Shown here one piece after another: positions 51,101-62,100 of a stretch of DNA of 64,000 bases. The DNA lies in NCBI RefSeq assembly GCF_964340395.1, contig NC_135566.1:10178001-10242000 (forward strand), given 5' to 3'. Source of the DNA: Glandiceps talaboti. Its lineage: Eukaryota; Hemichordata; Enteropneusta; Spengelidae. The translations under genes were made by a program, and so were the position numbers. The notes beneath the pieces were generated by a model, which made no database searches, was not told the origin of the DNA, and saw only the letters and a program-made list of their open reading frames with translations. How positions within the stretch are numbered: the stretch's first letter is position 1; each line of letters starts with the position of its first letter.

Positions 51101-54100
51101 TATGTATAATTGTACTAATAATGTAATTCGTAAACTGTCGAGATTCATATATTTACAAAATCATTTTACAACTTCTAGAGTGTTCGACTCATTTTCCAGT
51201 TTATTGTCATTTAATTTCACAGACATTTTGTACTCAGTTTGGTACATATATTTCATGAAATAAAATCTGCCCATTGTTTATTTGTCAGTCAATGTTTGTC
51301 ACCACATTTCACAGCTAATATCATCTTTATAAATCTCATTTTCCAGGAGTAGTTTAAAATTGAAGGAATTTCAATGGCTTTCCAGGAGTCCATGAACCCA
51401 AACTGGGGTCAGTGTTCTACTGTCTTGCCAAATCAATATTTGATGAACATCTTACACACCATGCATATCAAAATACACTGAGACCTTGGTGACAGAATCT
51501 GGCATGATCTGAAAACACTTTACTTATTTAATATTCATGAATCTTTATATACCACACATGAATATTCATGATGAAAACGATCTATTTGTGATGTGTGGTA
51601 CGTAATTCTTTCTAAACAGGACATACTGATATCATTCTCCAATATCTTTCTTTTTACAGTCAAATCAGGAGTGACATAAGGGGCCTTAAACTGTAACCAA
51701 AAGTTGACAGATGAAACATTTTGGTGAGAGCACATTTTTTTCATCTGAATGAAGAAAATTATTGAGAAATAAACATATGACCCGTGATCTGTGATAGTTT
51801 ATGAAAACTTGGGAGATATAGTTGCGATTATGAATGTTATAACTCATATTCTGAAAGCCACAAAACCAATGACATGGACATGTATTGTTGTGATAGAGAA
51901 CATCCAGGATGTAAATTGGTAATCCACCCATATTTTTTGTTCAGACATGTTCAAATTATGAAAGGTAATAATTGATGTCATTTTAATCCATGTACATTAT
52001 AAAATAATAATGACGCAAATCATAAGGATATACATGTGTGCTACAGATGACGATGGTGATAATGACAAGATGATGATGATGATGATGACGACAGATAATG
52101 GCTGTTATTCTTTCATATTCTAATTTTGAAGCTAACCTGTAGCCATGGCATGTCAACATGATGAATGGATGGCTGTAACTTTAGGCTTATGGTTATACAT
52201 AGACTCAAGATAAATAGCGCAAATGGCATAGTAATGAAGGAACCATACACTGTATGCGTTAAGTAGAACAAAATCACTTTGTAATGACATAAGGGTTTAG
52301 TTATTCTGCCTTGACAACAGTTTTTATAGATATTGATCACACAGTATAAAACAGTAAGCTGACGTCATATTCTTTCATCTAAGATTTGATGATTGAGAAT
52401 ATGTAGTTTAAGATTACAGGCACTTAATTAATATATTAAGACTAGTTTTTTAATTCATTAATTTTTTGTACCGTGCTGGGACTTTGATTTGTAAATTAAG
52501 GCTCAAAATTTATGTGTTGGGATGTTGTGATACACAAATAGTAATTTATTTTGATGACAATATCAATATGGCATGAATGATTCCTGGAAGTAAGTTGAAT
52601 GACGGGTGTACATCACAAACTATATATTGTCTGGTGGTTGTCAAAATTTCAAGTTCTGCAACAATACTGAAACATATAACAATCGAATTTCTTAAAATTA
52701 AAGAAATTCAATGAATATTTATAACTTCTGGATAAGATGGATATACTAAATGGACTTATGGAGTCTACTCTGTCACAGTGCCAGTAATATCAATCCATAC
52801 GTGTACAGATAGATAAAACAGTTATCCAAACCATAATGGTCTCAGTGTACATTCAAGTTAGTACCCTGTGGAATATTTTGTGAGGAATATACTTATTTTG
52901 TCAGATTTGTAAGATTTAGACATTTTTAAGTGTACATGCCCCAGACAGGAAACTTTAAATGACTTAGGTGCAACATTTCCTTTTTTCTAAGTATTACAGC
53001 ATAGGCAAACAACATGTGTACTTATCATTATCTTATACCATGTGTTTTTCCAGTTGTACTTTGATTCATTCAAATGGCATGATTCCAGATAATGTCCACA
53101 GAACTATAGTGGCATGATTCCAAATGATGTAGAGTCCAGAGGACTGTAGTGGTGTGATTAAAACAGTATTTACGAGATAAATTTTCAGAAACATTTTTAT
53201 AAATCCTCCTTTGCCCCTTCTATATATTCGACAGGTGTAATTATTTGTATTAAGAGATGGCACGTCATACATATTTTTATTTTTTTTATTTATTTTTTTT
53301 ATTTGTGATTGATGTATATATATATATTATTGTATATTTTTCTTTGGGCCACAAACCGGACTAGTTTGAACAAACTATTTTTGTGGTCCAGCCAGGAGTT
53401 TAAAGTTATTTTTTTATCTTTCAGGAGATATCCGGCTAAAAATGAAAACTCAGCATCACTGGGTACTTGATGATCAACTTAATATTTATACGAAAGAACG
53501 GAATGATAGTACAACACACATCTGTGCAGGATTTGTTACAAGCTGTTATATTCTTTGGAAATCCGGATTAATTTGTTATGATAAATTACGATTATTTATG
53601 GGTTTTTTTTTAGCTGGTATATACGTGTGCATGTGCAAATTTACATACTTGTAAAAACTTAGCTACCATATATCATGAACTGTCAGTACCATACGAATCT
53701 GATCAGAGCGCTATAAGTTAATATTTTACAAATACATATAGCACAAGTTTGAGTTTATACACAATTGATACCAGTAGAATATCTCAGTCATGTTTAGCTG
53801 TACAACAATAACTGACCTTATTTGGGCAAAATGTGCTTGTCTGTAACACAGAAAATTGGAGGCATTTATTCTTGACAACGTAGTTTATGCAAGCTAGGGT
53901 AATGGAATATTGATGAGTTAATTTTGGATTGTATTCTGCTGACAATGTGTACAAAAGAGTTATATCCACATACATTGTACTATTCTATTCACAATAAATC
54001 TTTCATGATACATGTACTTGTTTACCCTTCCCTCTATTGTCTATGCTTGAGACATGGAAGTATAAACCAACAGGACGTACAACTGAGTTAATCCCTGCCT

Positions 54101-57100
54101 GAGACTATCAAGGACATACTAGTATCTGCTAAACAGTTTATTGTGTAGATTTTTTAGTGCCATAGAACGTGTTCAGCATAATGATTTGGTTGATGTGTAG
54201 CAGTTCAATGAACTCTAGATGTGACAATTTTAAGGCACTCTAAAATAGTATCTGTCTGAAATTTGACTTTCTTATGGTCTCATCATCATTAATGGCCAGG
54301 TAATATTATTATGAAGGACATCCTTGAAGCTGTAAGGTGTTTACTGTGTCTTAAGGAGTTCTGGGCACCTTAGTACAAGTTGTATGATGGAGTTTGGTAA
54401 AAGGAAGAATTAGGTATGGCAGAATTGGTGTGAATATGTCATATGGCTAAAACAAGATAAAGACAGTTCAACTATTAAGAAGCAAACACAAACAAACTAT
54501 GTTGATATATTAGCTGTCAATGGACAGATGTAATTTACATTCAAAGTAGGGTGTCATCTCTCTCTTTGGGCGGCACATCCAACCTAAGATTTCTATATCT
54601 TTACTTCATAGGAACTGTTTGGTTTATGTGACTTAGGTTAATCTGATTACAGGGTAATTTATCTGCATAACCAAGACATTGCCCAGTGATACACTGTGCA
54701 TGCACTCACTTGTTATCTACCACACTTAGCCACCAACAACAATTGAAGTTTGTGTCTATCTTAGTCTACCTAATAGCTTTGTTTTCCACTCGTGACTGTA
54801 ATGCATGTATTTAGTTCAAATCACTGTACACCAACAACAATTGAAGTTTGCGTCTACCTTAGCTTTGTTTTCCACTAGCTGTCACACATGTTTAGTTCAA
54901 ATCTGTGCACATTTGATAAAATTACAAAAACTGAGATCTTTAATTTAGGTTGCGTTAGTATTCACCAGTGAAAGTAAACACTCAGGGGTGGGGTGGGGAG
55001 CTAACTCTCCACAATTTGACTATACATATATGTGCCACCCTTTGGTCTAAAATGGAATGTGATTTTTTTTCAACTGAAGAGTCTTAAACATGGGGTCCAC
55101 TCTACATTATTCTCAATTTTGTTTGGTCTTAAAATGTGGTCTATTGTCTACCAAATCATAACTGTGCCATTAACTGCCCCTAAATGTTCAGTGCCTCCTG
55201 AGGGGAAAAATACAAGAGTGAAAACTACATTTTGCGATCCACCATTTCCTTAGTATAAACTACATGTACTACAAATATGGTTTGGTCTATAATTTGATCT
55301 TCTGAAAATCTGTAATGGTCTAAAACTGGGTGTTGGTTTTTGGTCAAAATAGGTCTAAAATGCAGATTGGGGTTAGCAGTATTGATTGCAAACCACAGAG
55401 CTCACCACTGGCAGCATCAGAGTAAACACTAGCACTGAAGTTTACCAAACAAAATAAACATTTAGCTAAAGTAAAGGCTTTTTAGTCTGGTCATAATGCC
55501 AACGTGGCCTAAGAATGTGGTGCACAGAGCAGACATTATATAATTTGTTTTCTTCATGTATCTGCAGTTCAAGTCTGTATATTATGTTTTATTTTATTTT
55601 ATTTTAAACAATATCTTTTTATTTTATGCTTTTGTGACCTTTAGTAATTATTCGCACAGGAATTAGTTATTACACGTTCAAATAAAATTGATGAAATTTG
55701 TTACTTACTCTAATTCTGATTCTATTGCTTGTTTATGTGGTATATCCTCTTCCACTCCATAGTCAAGAATTGAGCCTACACCAAATTTACTTAGTCTGTT
55801 AATAGTTGGTTGGATGGTTGGCTGATCAGCACCTGCTACAAAATGTCCATAGAAGGTGGCCTGCATCAACTTCTCAAAGATGGTCTTACCAGCTATCATT
55901 CTACCATACTTCAGCAGCTGTGAATGAAACACAATTTTCATAGATCTCAGTTATTACTATATTATGCAGAAGTTGTATACAACTGTATGTGAATAATTCA
56001 ATTTTAATACAATGAGTAACACTGAAGTGAAGCACTTTCTCTATGTGCTACACTCATTTATAGCATCCATACTAAGTGTAAAAGTATACTGTTTCAATGG
56101 GTTTATTTACAAGCTGAGCTTGTGGCCTTTCTAATGTGGTCACTTTAGCAAATAAAACAGTATTAACTCTTATACTTGATATGGATACTATACATGATTG
56201 TGGTACACATACAGAAAATGCTTTACTTTGGTATTTGAGGAAGCCATATTTGAATTGTATTGATGGTATAATTCATTGCAAACCTTTATGTATGATATAT
56301 GTGTGTGCCTTCAAACTGAAGATTTGTTATTCCCCCTCAACAATCAGACAGTCTGACTGTAACCAAGTTCTTTGTCATATTTTCAAGGTTGAGATAGGAC
56401 TAAGAACTGTTGACTGTCTCAAAATCTAGATCATGTTCTTGTCATATTTATGTTTTTACAAACAAATTAATGCATTCTGAAATAAATAATACCATTTTTA
56501 TTGTCTTTCTAGTGTCAAGGTGTGAACAGACTTAATTATTTTAATTATAAATTCCACCCCACATTGCTTCAAACAATATTGCCTTCCTTTTATTTTTTTG
56601 CAGCAGTTTCCTGACCCTCTTTCTCGCAATGTCTATGGCTTATCAGTAATTCATTAGTTATAATACAGGTCATAACATGACTGTTACATCACAAATAATA
56701 CTAGTTCCCACTGTGTCATTCAAATTTTTAGTTTCCATACTTGAATTATTTGCATATTATATACAGTATCATGAAGATATAAATTGATAAATAAAATAAA
56801 TATAAAATTTACATAGATATATAAAACTTAAGATGTAAATTGTTTGAGTTTAGGTGATGTTACAGCATTTTCCTAACGTATTTTTTAAAATTCATAATGT
56901 CAATAAATATATTATTATTATTATTATCATATTAACACACAATATACATCATATATCATGTTGATGAATGTAGTGAAACCAAACATGCCTTCAACCCTCC
57001 CCTACTCTGTATGCATATACTTAATCAGGTCCCATGTCAAAAATTCCTGCTAGCTCTATTGTCATGTACAGAACTACTACTGCTCTATTTTACTCCACCT

Positions 57101-59170
57101 AACAAAGGACTATAAGTCTTGATGTTTACTCAAACTATCTCAAGAAGCTATTATAGTACTTGGTGTAGAGAGCTTCTTGAGGTAGTATTTAATGCAATTA
57201 AACAAGTCTCTAGGTATAGAGATCTTGAGTTTCTTGAGATAGTAACAGTAACACCAAGGCAAGTCTCTGCCATGGGTACGTATACATGTACATTAAATAT
57301 GTAGACAAAGTCTTTTATGGAACACTACTAGTCTAGTCCCGCCTCACAATTACACTTAGATACATCACAAGTATGTGAGGCTGAACTCAATACATAGAGT
57401 CTATTGATACTGACTATAGTGTCTGGTTATGCAAGGTCGTGAATACCAAGCAGTGAATGTAGGTCACGTGTCACTTTCAACTGGTGCTGGTCTCAAATCT
57501 AGATGTTGTAGAGCTCTATACCACCTACCACCCCATTGATGGTCACATGATCAACCCAATGCAACCGTAATTCTTACACATAAAACATAAGAGTCATAGC
57601 ATTTGATATTTACAGAATTGTTACAAATCTGAAAACCATGACGATGTAGTCCTGAATAACTTTGATGAACAAAACTCTCAATTATATAAAGGACACATGT
57701 ACATTTTGTAACTGACTTAATTTAAATTAAATGTGATTGTCCTCTTTCAACAAATCCTTCGCATTCCACTCTACATGTAAGTCGTGATAGATTCGTTTGT
57801 CAGTCTTTGTATGCATTTAGGAGACAGCTGTAATTGTTTTATCGTGATTAATGAAAATGGGGTTTTTGGTGGGACAACTGGCTATGCAAAACATGTCCCT
57901 GCATGTCTAGCATGGTAGTGACCTTATTTCCCTACATACTGATATATGTATATGTTGGATTAACTGTAAAGTACATGAGCTACAGAATCTCATACATTCC
58001 TAATAGTCTACTCTAGCTTACAAGATACACACTTATTAGCCTGGAATCCATGCAGATCATGAGATGGGGGGGGGGGGGGGAGGGGTTGAATTTATTTCCC
58101 AAGGAAATCAAAATTCAAAATCTCCCTATAATCGCCTGGATTCTAGGCTACACAATTGGAGCATGGATGCATAAGGAGAGATAAACATCCATACTTAGAC
58201 TGAGTGATACTGATAGATGGACTGTGGTAATACGTAATATGCAATGACACACAATTATGAATGCTGTCACAAGTGTGTCACACGTCTTAGTTCAATAGTA
58301 ACACATAAACAATTTTAAAAAATGCAGTATGTTTAAATACGAACTTAGCCAAGGGCCAACCATTTTATGATATTAGTGACATTTACAAATAAAATACAGT
58401 GCGATGGTGACAACATACTAATACTCGTACTTGTCACTGTGTATATATTTACATCGTTATCAATATCCTATCTTGGTATGACCATAGGTAAATTTGATTG
58501 GCTAAAAAAGTGGGTGTGTGACCAATTTGTCAACTATTACATTACAACTAAGCACATGTATATACCACGTCACCTTGAGTATGGTATGGTGTTGTCCAAG
58601 AGTTGGCGGGCATCACTGATCACATCGACAACATATCGTTTTAAGTGTCAGACAACTGCGATCTACAGTCTGTCTGTCTTTACGTAGACTCGGAGGTGGA
58701 CTACAGGAATTAACATCACATAGATAGAGTACGGGTGTATTTGTTCTTACCTGTTTGTTTTTGTCCACTAGAAAATTGAACGAGCACAACTTGAAAACTA
58801 GTAAAGCCCTGAGTATTTCGGCTGTGGTCTTACTTTTATAAGACTCTTCTGCATTTGTAAAATGCAAATCCAAGAACTTCTCCTTCGCCTCACGCTTCAA
58901 AAACTCCTCTTTCTCTTCCCTTTTGACATTAACTTCGACATTGTGGAGTTCGACGGGTCGTGGCGCTTGTTCGATAGCTGTTGACGACGCGTTTTGTTGA
59001 ACACTGGCCCCGGGTGCCGAGTCAGGATGGGCGTTAAATGTACTTTTAGAGCTACTCAATATTCTGCGATATCCTAAAAGCAAGGAAGGCCTATGGTTTG
59101 TAATATTGTCGAATGTGGAACGCGAAAATCGCGATAAACCCCTGAGAGACTCCATGAAGGGGTACCGCAT
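41952..59170 (-). CDS. PRODH: Proline dehydrogenase 1, mitochondrial, 12 coding exons
   Basis: Oxidises proline to pyrroline-5-carboxylate with FAD in mitochondria and passes electrons to the respiratory chain. The exons are 59170-58751, 55917-55709, 49093-49056, 47380-47237, 46742-46678, 46337-46153, 45404-45323, 44849-44757, 44214-44068, 43467-43193, 42804-42716 and 42136-41952. They join to 1932 nt, 643 aa; the human protein is about 600. Residues 1-45 are Arg/Ser-rich (targeting). The barrel domain shows [48 protein letters not shown] (about 421), [22 protein letters not shown] (482-494), [18 protein letters not shown] and the substrate-binding RRxxEN (R607, R608, E611, N612). The start is the only in-frame ATG before the leader; the frame extends upstream only to GTG. 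One donor is weak (GTTCGT after exon 9). Intron 2 spans 6.6 kb. It resembles PRODH more than hydroxyproline dehydrogenase PRODH2, including the ESCxSAAE segment. A longer isoform is described separately. Confidence 0.97.
42716..42804 (-). CDS. PRODH: PRODH coding exon 11
   Basis: 89 nt encoding [10 protein letters not shown] and [17 protein letters not shown]. Acceptor TACCACAG, donor CTTG|GTAAGT. Confidence 0.95.
43193..43467 (-). CDS. PRODH: PRODH coding exon 10
   Basis: 275 nt with the FAD-contacting [14 protein letters not shown] and [13 protein letters not shown]. Acceptor CTCTGTAG, donor AAAG|GTAAAT. Confidence 0.95.
44068..44214 (-). CDS. PRODH: PRODH coding exon 9
   Basis: 49 codons in phase 0 with [19 protein letters not shown] and [10 protein letters not shown]. 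The donor AAG|GTTCGT is weak at +3 to +6, but the frame and homology fix it. Confidence 0.94.
44757..44849 (-). CDS. PRODH: PRODH coding exon 8
   Basis: 31 codons in phase 0 encoding [20 protein letters not shown] and the following helix to NTLAE. An AAAAT-type pentamer run (about 44850-44893) lies directly upstream in the intron beside the acceptor. Confidence 0.94.
45323..45404 (-). CDS. PRODH: PRODH coding exon 7
   Basis: 82 nt. The first base completes Gly354, then [16 protein letters not shown]. Acceptor CATTACAG, donor AAG|GTAAGG. Confidence 0.93.
45560..45628 (+). repeat. Probable LINE 3' tail in PRODH intron 7
   Basis: TTTTGGCCTGTGGCCTAAAG + ATGAATAAACAAACAATAAA is a short palindrome followed by an AATAAA-rich tail, a typical 3' end of non-LTR elements. 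Confidence 0.4.
46153..46337 (-). CDS. PRODH: PRODH coding exon 6 (helical region, first half of EF-hand-like loop)
   Basis: 185 nt. It begins [19 protein letters not shown] and ends in [10 protein letters not shown], the start of an EF-hand-like loop completed by exon 7. Donor GATGG|GTAAGT. Confidence 0.93.
46678..46742 (-). CDS. PRODH: PRODH coding exon 5
   Basis: 65 nt encoding [21 protein letters not shown]. Acceptor TTATCCCAG, donor CTT|GTAAGT. Confidence 0.95.
47237..47380 (-). CDS. PRODH: PRODH coding exon 4
   Basis: 144 nt. It encodes [17 protein letters not shown], then [13 protein letters not shown] and FLKCIDAA. Acceptor TTCTACAG, donor GCAG|GTAGGT. Confidence 0.95.
47877..47910. 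repeat. Poly-C tract
   Basis: About 33 bases, almost all C, with a few A and T interruptions, in PRODH intron 3. Confidence 0.9.
48573..49093 (-). CDS. PRODH: PRODH exon 3, long form using a distal donor
   Basis: From the same acceptor as the 38-nt exon, the frame stays open for 483 further nucleotides to a strong donor, AAAG|GTAAGC, at 48573, also in phase 1. It would add 161 residues and give an 804-aa isoform. The insert is rich in Glu, Arg, Lys, Asp and Ser, low in hydrophobic residues, and contains degenerate short repeats such as ELREI, ERREI, SKSRES and a doubled EEDRLR. It would fall between the N-terminal helices and FGDRRD, a solvent-exposed loop region in animal PRODH. An intron retained in frame by chance is unlikely (about 4 in 10,000 for uniform codons). 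Expression is not shown. Confidence 0.65.
49056..49093 (-). CDS. PRODH: PRODH coding exon 3, short form
   Basis: A 38-nt micro-exon (acceptor CTTCTAG, donor CAAG|GTGAGG). With the flanking split codons it encodes [13 protein letters not shown], matching the human ESCTSAAE segment as recalled. It ends in phase 1, which fits exon 4. Confidence 0.85.
49221..49378. repeat. Tandem duplication of a 77-bp unit in PRODH intron 2
   Basis: ATCACTGATGATATCACTTT through CATGTGTTGACAA occurs twice, nearly identical (one visible substitution, CATACAC/CATGCAC), just upstream of the exon 3 acceptor. Confidence 0.9.
50945..51056. mobile_element. Short TIR element in PRODH intron 2
   Basis: TAGCCTGAAATCCATGC at the left and its inverted GCCTGGATTCTATGCTA at the right. 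The core CAAAATTCAAAATC is shared with 58038-58152. Confidence 0.6.
53275..53412 (+). repeat. LINE 3' end in PRODH intron 2
   Basis: A T-rich stretch followed by a hairpin-forming GGACTAGTTTGAACAAACTA and TTTTTGTGGTCCAGCC resembles in layout the LINE tail at 16490-16560. No coding frame remains. Confidence 0.45.
54560..54900 (+). repeat. Diverged family X-like fragment in PRODH intron 2
   Basis: Shares the order of words GGCATCT/GGCACATC, ACAGGGTAATT, CTACCACA and AAGTTTGTGTCTATC with family X at 8760-8935, but is strongly diverged and partly duplicated. Confidence 0.35.
55709..55917 (-). CDS. PRODH: PRODH coding exon 2
   Basis: 69 codons plus two bases. Acceptor CATTCACAG, donor TTAGA|GTAAGT. 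It encodes [16 protein letters not shown] and ILDYGVEED. Confidence 0.95.
58038..58152. mobile_element. Short TIR element in PRODH intron 1
   Basis: TTAGCCTGGAATCCATGC and inverted GCCTGGATTCTAGGCTA enclose a G-run and TCAAAATTCAAAATC, matching the copy at 50945-51056. Confidence 0.6.
58751..59170 (-). CDS. PRODH: PRODH coding exon 1
   Basis: 140 codons, ending in phase 0 at CAG|GTAAGA. It starts [18 protein letters not shown] (targeting peptide) and includes a charged [17 protein letters not shown] stretch before the conserved [20 protein letters not shown]. Confidence 0.93.
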
Positions 59171-62100
59171 TGCAGCCGGTGTGGCGATAGCTATATAGAA
59201 CGTGAATGAAATGAAATGCGTCACTAATGTTTATGTATTGTTTGGACTCCCCAAGTTATGTAAGAAAAGTACTAGAGTTGCCACATGCATGTCATAAAAA
59301 GTATAGAGTATTTATCTCTGAAAATACAACACTATTCTGAAATACCTTCGAATTCATTGACAGCCACTCTCGATCGCACGTATTTTATGAAAATGAGTGA
59401 AATCCTGAGACAGAAATTCACAAGATAAAATCTATGCACTTGGAGGTTATCAATAGCGCCACCAACGTCGCTGTCCATGGAAACTACTTCACTACTTCCA
59501 TGCTCTGTCCAACTTTAAGTTACGAAAGGAAAAGTTCAATGCACTTGACTCAATCGATAGATCTGATTGTCACATTTACAGCACATGACAAGGCCCAGCG
59601 GTGCACTGCGTGGATATTTGAGGGTTAAATAATCGCAAACTGATTGGCAGCAGGTTGGTCATGAAGTGTTAAACCACAGTTAATTAAACGTTACATAAAA
59701 TGGATGGCATATTGGCTGCATGGGCACACTTGATGACATTGCTTTTTTAAAGATGGATTTTCATGATCCGTCGTCTCACCAAATGTACAAATTGTGGTTA
59801 AGACAGCCAACCATGAAAGAATCATGACCTTGGTGATACTTCAATGATCCAAGCAAGAATAGAGAGATAAATCCAAGTTTTTATGTTCGAGAAACTGAAT
59901 TAGTTTATAAAATATACATTTGTACATTGCCAAGTAAAATTATGAAAATGAGACAGAAATATTCGTTAAGTTACATAATGTAAGCTGCCACTAGAGGACA
60001 GTATTGCATTATACGTACAACAAATTATGACTCCTAAACACCAGGGGGTCAGCTCCATTCATTGGACAGTACAGTCATACAATAAACAGATACCACCATA
60101 CACTGGTCACCTGTCACTTGTAAACAGTCATTCAGAAGGGGATTGCTATAAACCAAGACAAATTGAAAAGCGATATTTTCTTGTTTTTATCACTATGTAA
60201 CTTGATACCCAGAGTCATACTTTCCTTGGAAAGTCCAGAGCATACATTGGGACCTAAACTCTTTCACAGTATCAGGAATGTCGCTAGCAGAATGGGACAG
60301 TTTTGATGTCATCATTTAGATTTTCATCTATTAGCTGAAATACTCAGACTGTCCATCAAGTCACTCGGTCATAGATATGCACCTTCAACAAACCGAGAAA
60401 TGGAGCCATTCTATCTTAGAAAGAACACATAGAAAATGGAGTTCAAGAAACTCTTTGGTATGTGCATGTGTCTAACTGGAACACACAGTGTGTATTTTTT
60501 TGTGCTCCTGTGTGTATACTTGTGAGTTTATTCTCTCCTTATTCATCATACCTAGTAATAGAGCCTGTCACCAGTAACAAACATCCTTTGCCACTCTCTT
60601 TAGTGAACCTGGTCAAATTACATTTTTACACTTTGTAATGTCACAATATTGTTGAAGTGCAATTTCTAACTTTTTTTTAATTGTCACGGGTAAGCAGGTC
60701 TGGAAATATCACAGGTGAAGGAAGAGACAGGAAGAAAGTGACAACAGCGATCATATATCTGAAGACTAAGGTAACAGTTTAAATGATCAAGAAAGACACA
60801 ACTGATATTTGGCAAATATTAACTCTTGATATTCTGGCAATATAACCATAGACAGTGGAAACTATCCATGTCCAGACTAGACTATCTATAGTGTAACCAA
60901 GTACAACATATATTTACTGTACATATACAGTTTTCACCCATAGAAGTTAGATGAAAATCTTTATCCTTTTTGATGAATTGTTGATCATAGACTGCCACAA
61001 AATGACACAGTGAAATCATACTGAGAGAAGCTAAGATGAAAACAAAGTAAAACTATTATTTACCATAGAGGGCAGCAAATCTGATTACCAGTGTAAGGAT
61101 GAGTACAGAAATTTCCATTGCATGTGCATGAATACACCCAGCTGACACCTCTTAAGTCAAACAGACTCCAGAATGGTTAAGATTATACTAAATGATTTGT
61201 ACAGATTTTAATCTTTCCAAGCTGTCATGAAAGTAGTAATAACCTTGTTGATACTTTTAGTTCTGGAAATCATCTGTCAGTGATATCAAATCATTATATA
61301 ATTTGACAAAAAAATGTTTCTCAAAGCCTCAATTCTTTACATATAACATTCTTTTTCTATAATGACTGATTATTTTGCTTCTATGAAATTGAAACCCAGG
61401 ACACTTGTATCTGCTACATTACACAAAATAAAGTCATAAAAACCAACCCAAAATTTACATTTATATTGACATTTTTTTAATAACAGCCCCTGCCTAGTAT
61501 ATCATCTATATGTATATTTGATATCAATATTTTATAAGTATAAAATTGAATATTTCATGGAAGATGAAACATAGTGGCATATATGCTCATTTAGGCCAAA
61601 TAAAAAAAATTGTGTGTTTCCGATAATTCGACCAACTCTAGTTTAAGACCCCGACCCTAAGCATTTTTTTGCATGCAAAAACGTAAAACGGTAACAATTT
61701 ACTTTATTTCCATGTACACCTTCATACCTTAGCCCTCATCTGTGATCAATTTTTAAAGAAATCTATATTCATATTCCAGAGAGAAACCAGGTCTTTTTAG
61801 ACTATAACAGTACAGTCTACATAACGTGTTCTTATAATTGTCTTCATGTACTTTTTTTACACCTAATCAATGAAGACCGATGAGTATCTTATGTTGGGGT
61901 GAAAATAATTTTGAAAAATTTAATATAAAATAAATTAAATAGAAAATTCTGACCCATACTTACCACATTTTCTGAAGTCCTTTTACAGGAAACAAATTTT
62001 TTTTATAAAGTTTGCCTTGATGATTAATTTGTGTCTTATATTTATAAATATTTAAAATAAATTTCAATAATTGAAATGTGACAGAGCAAATTGCACCATG

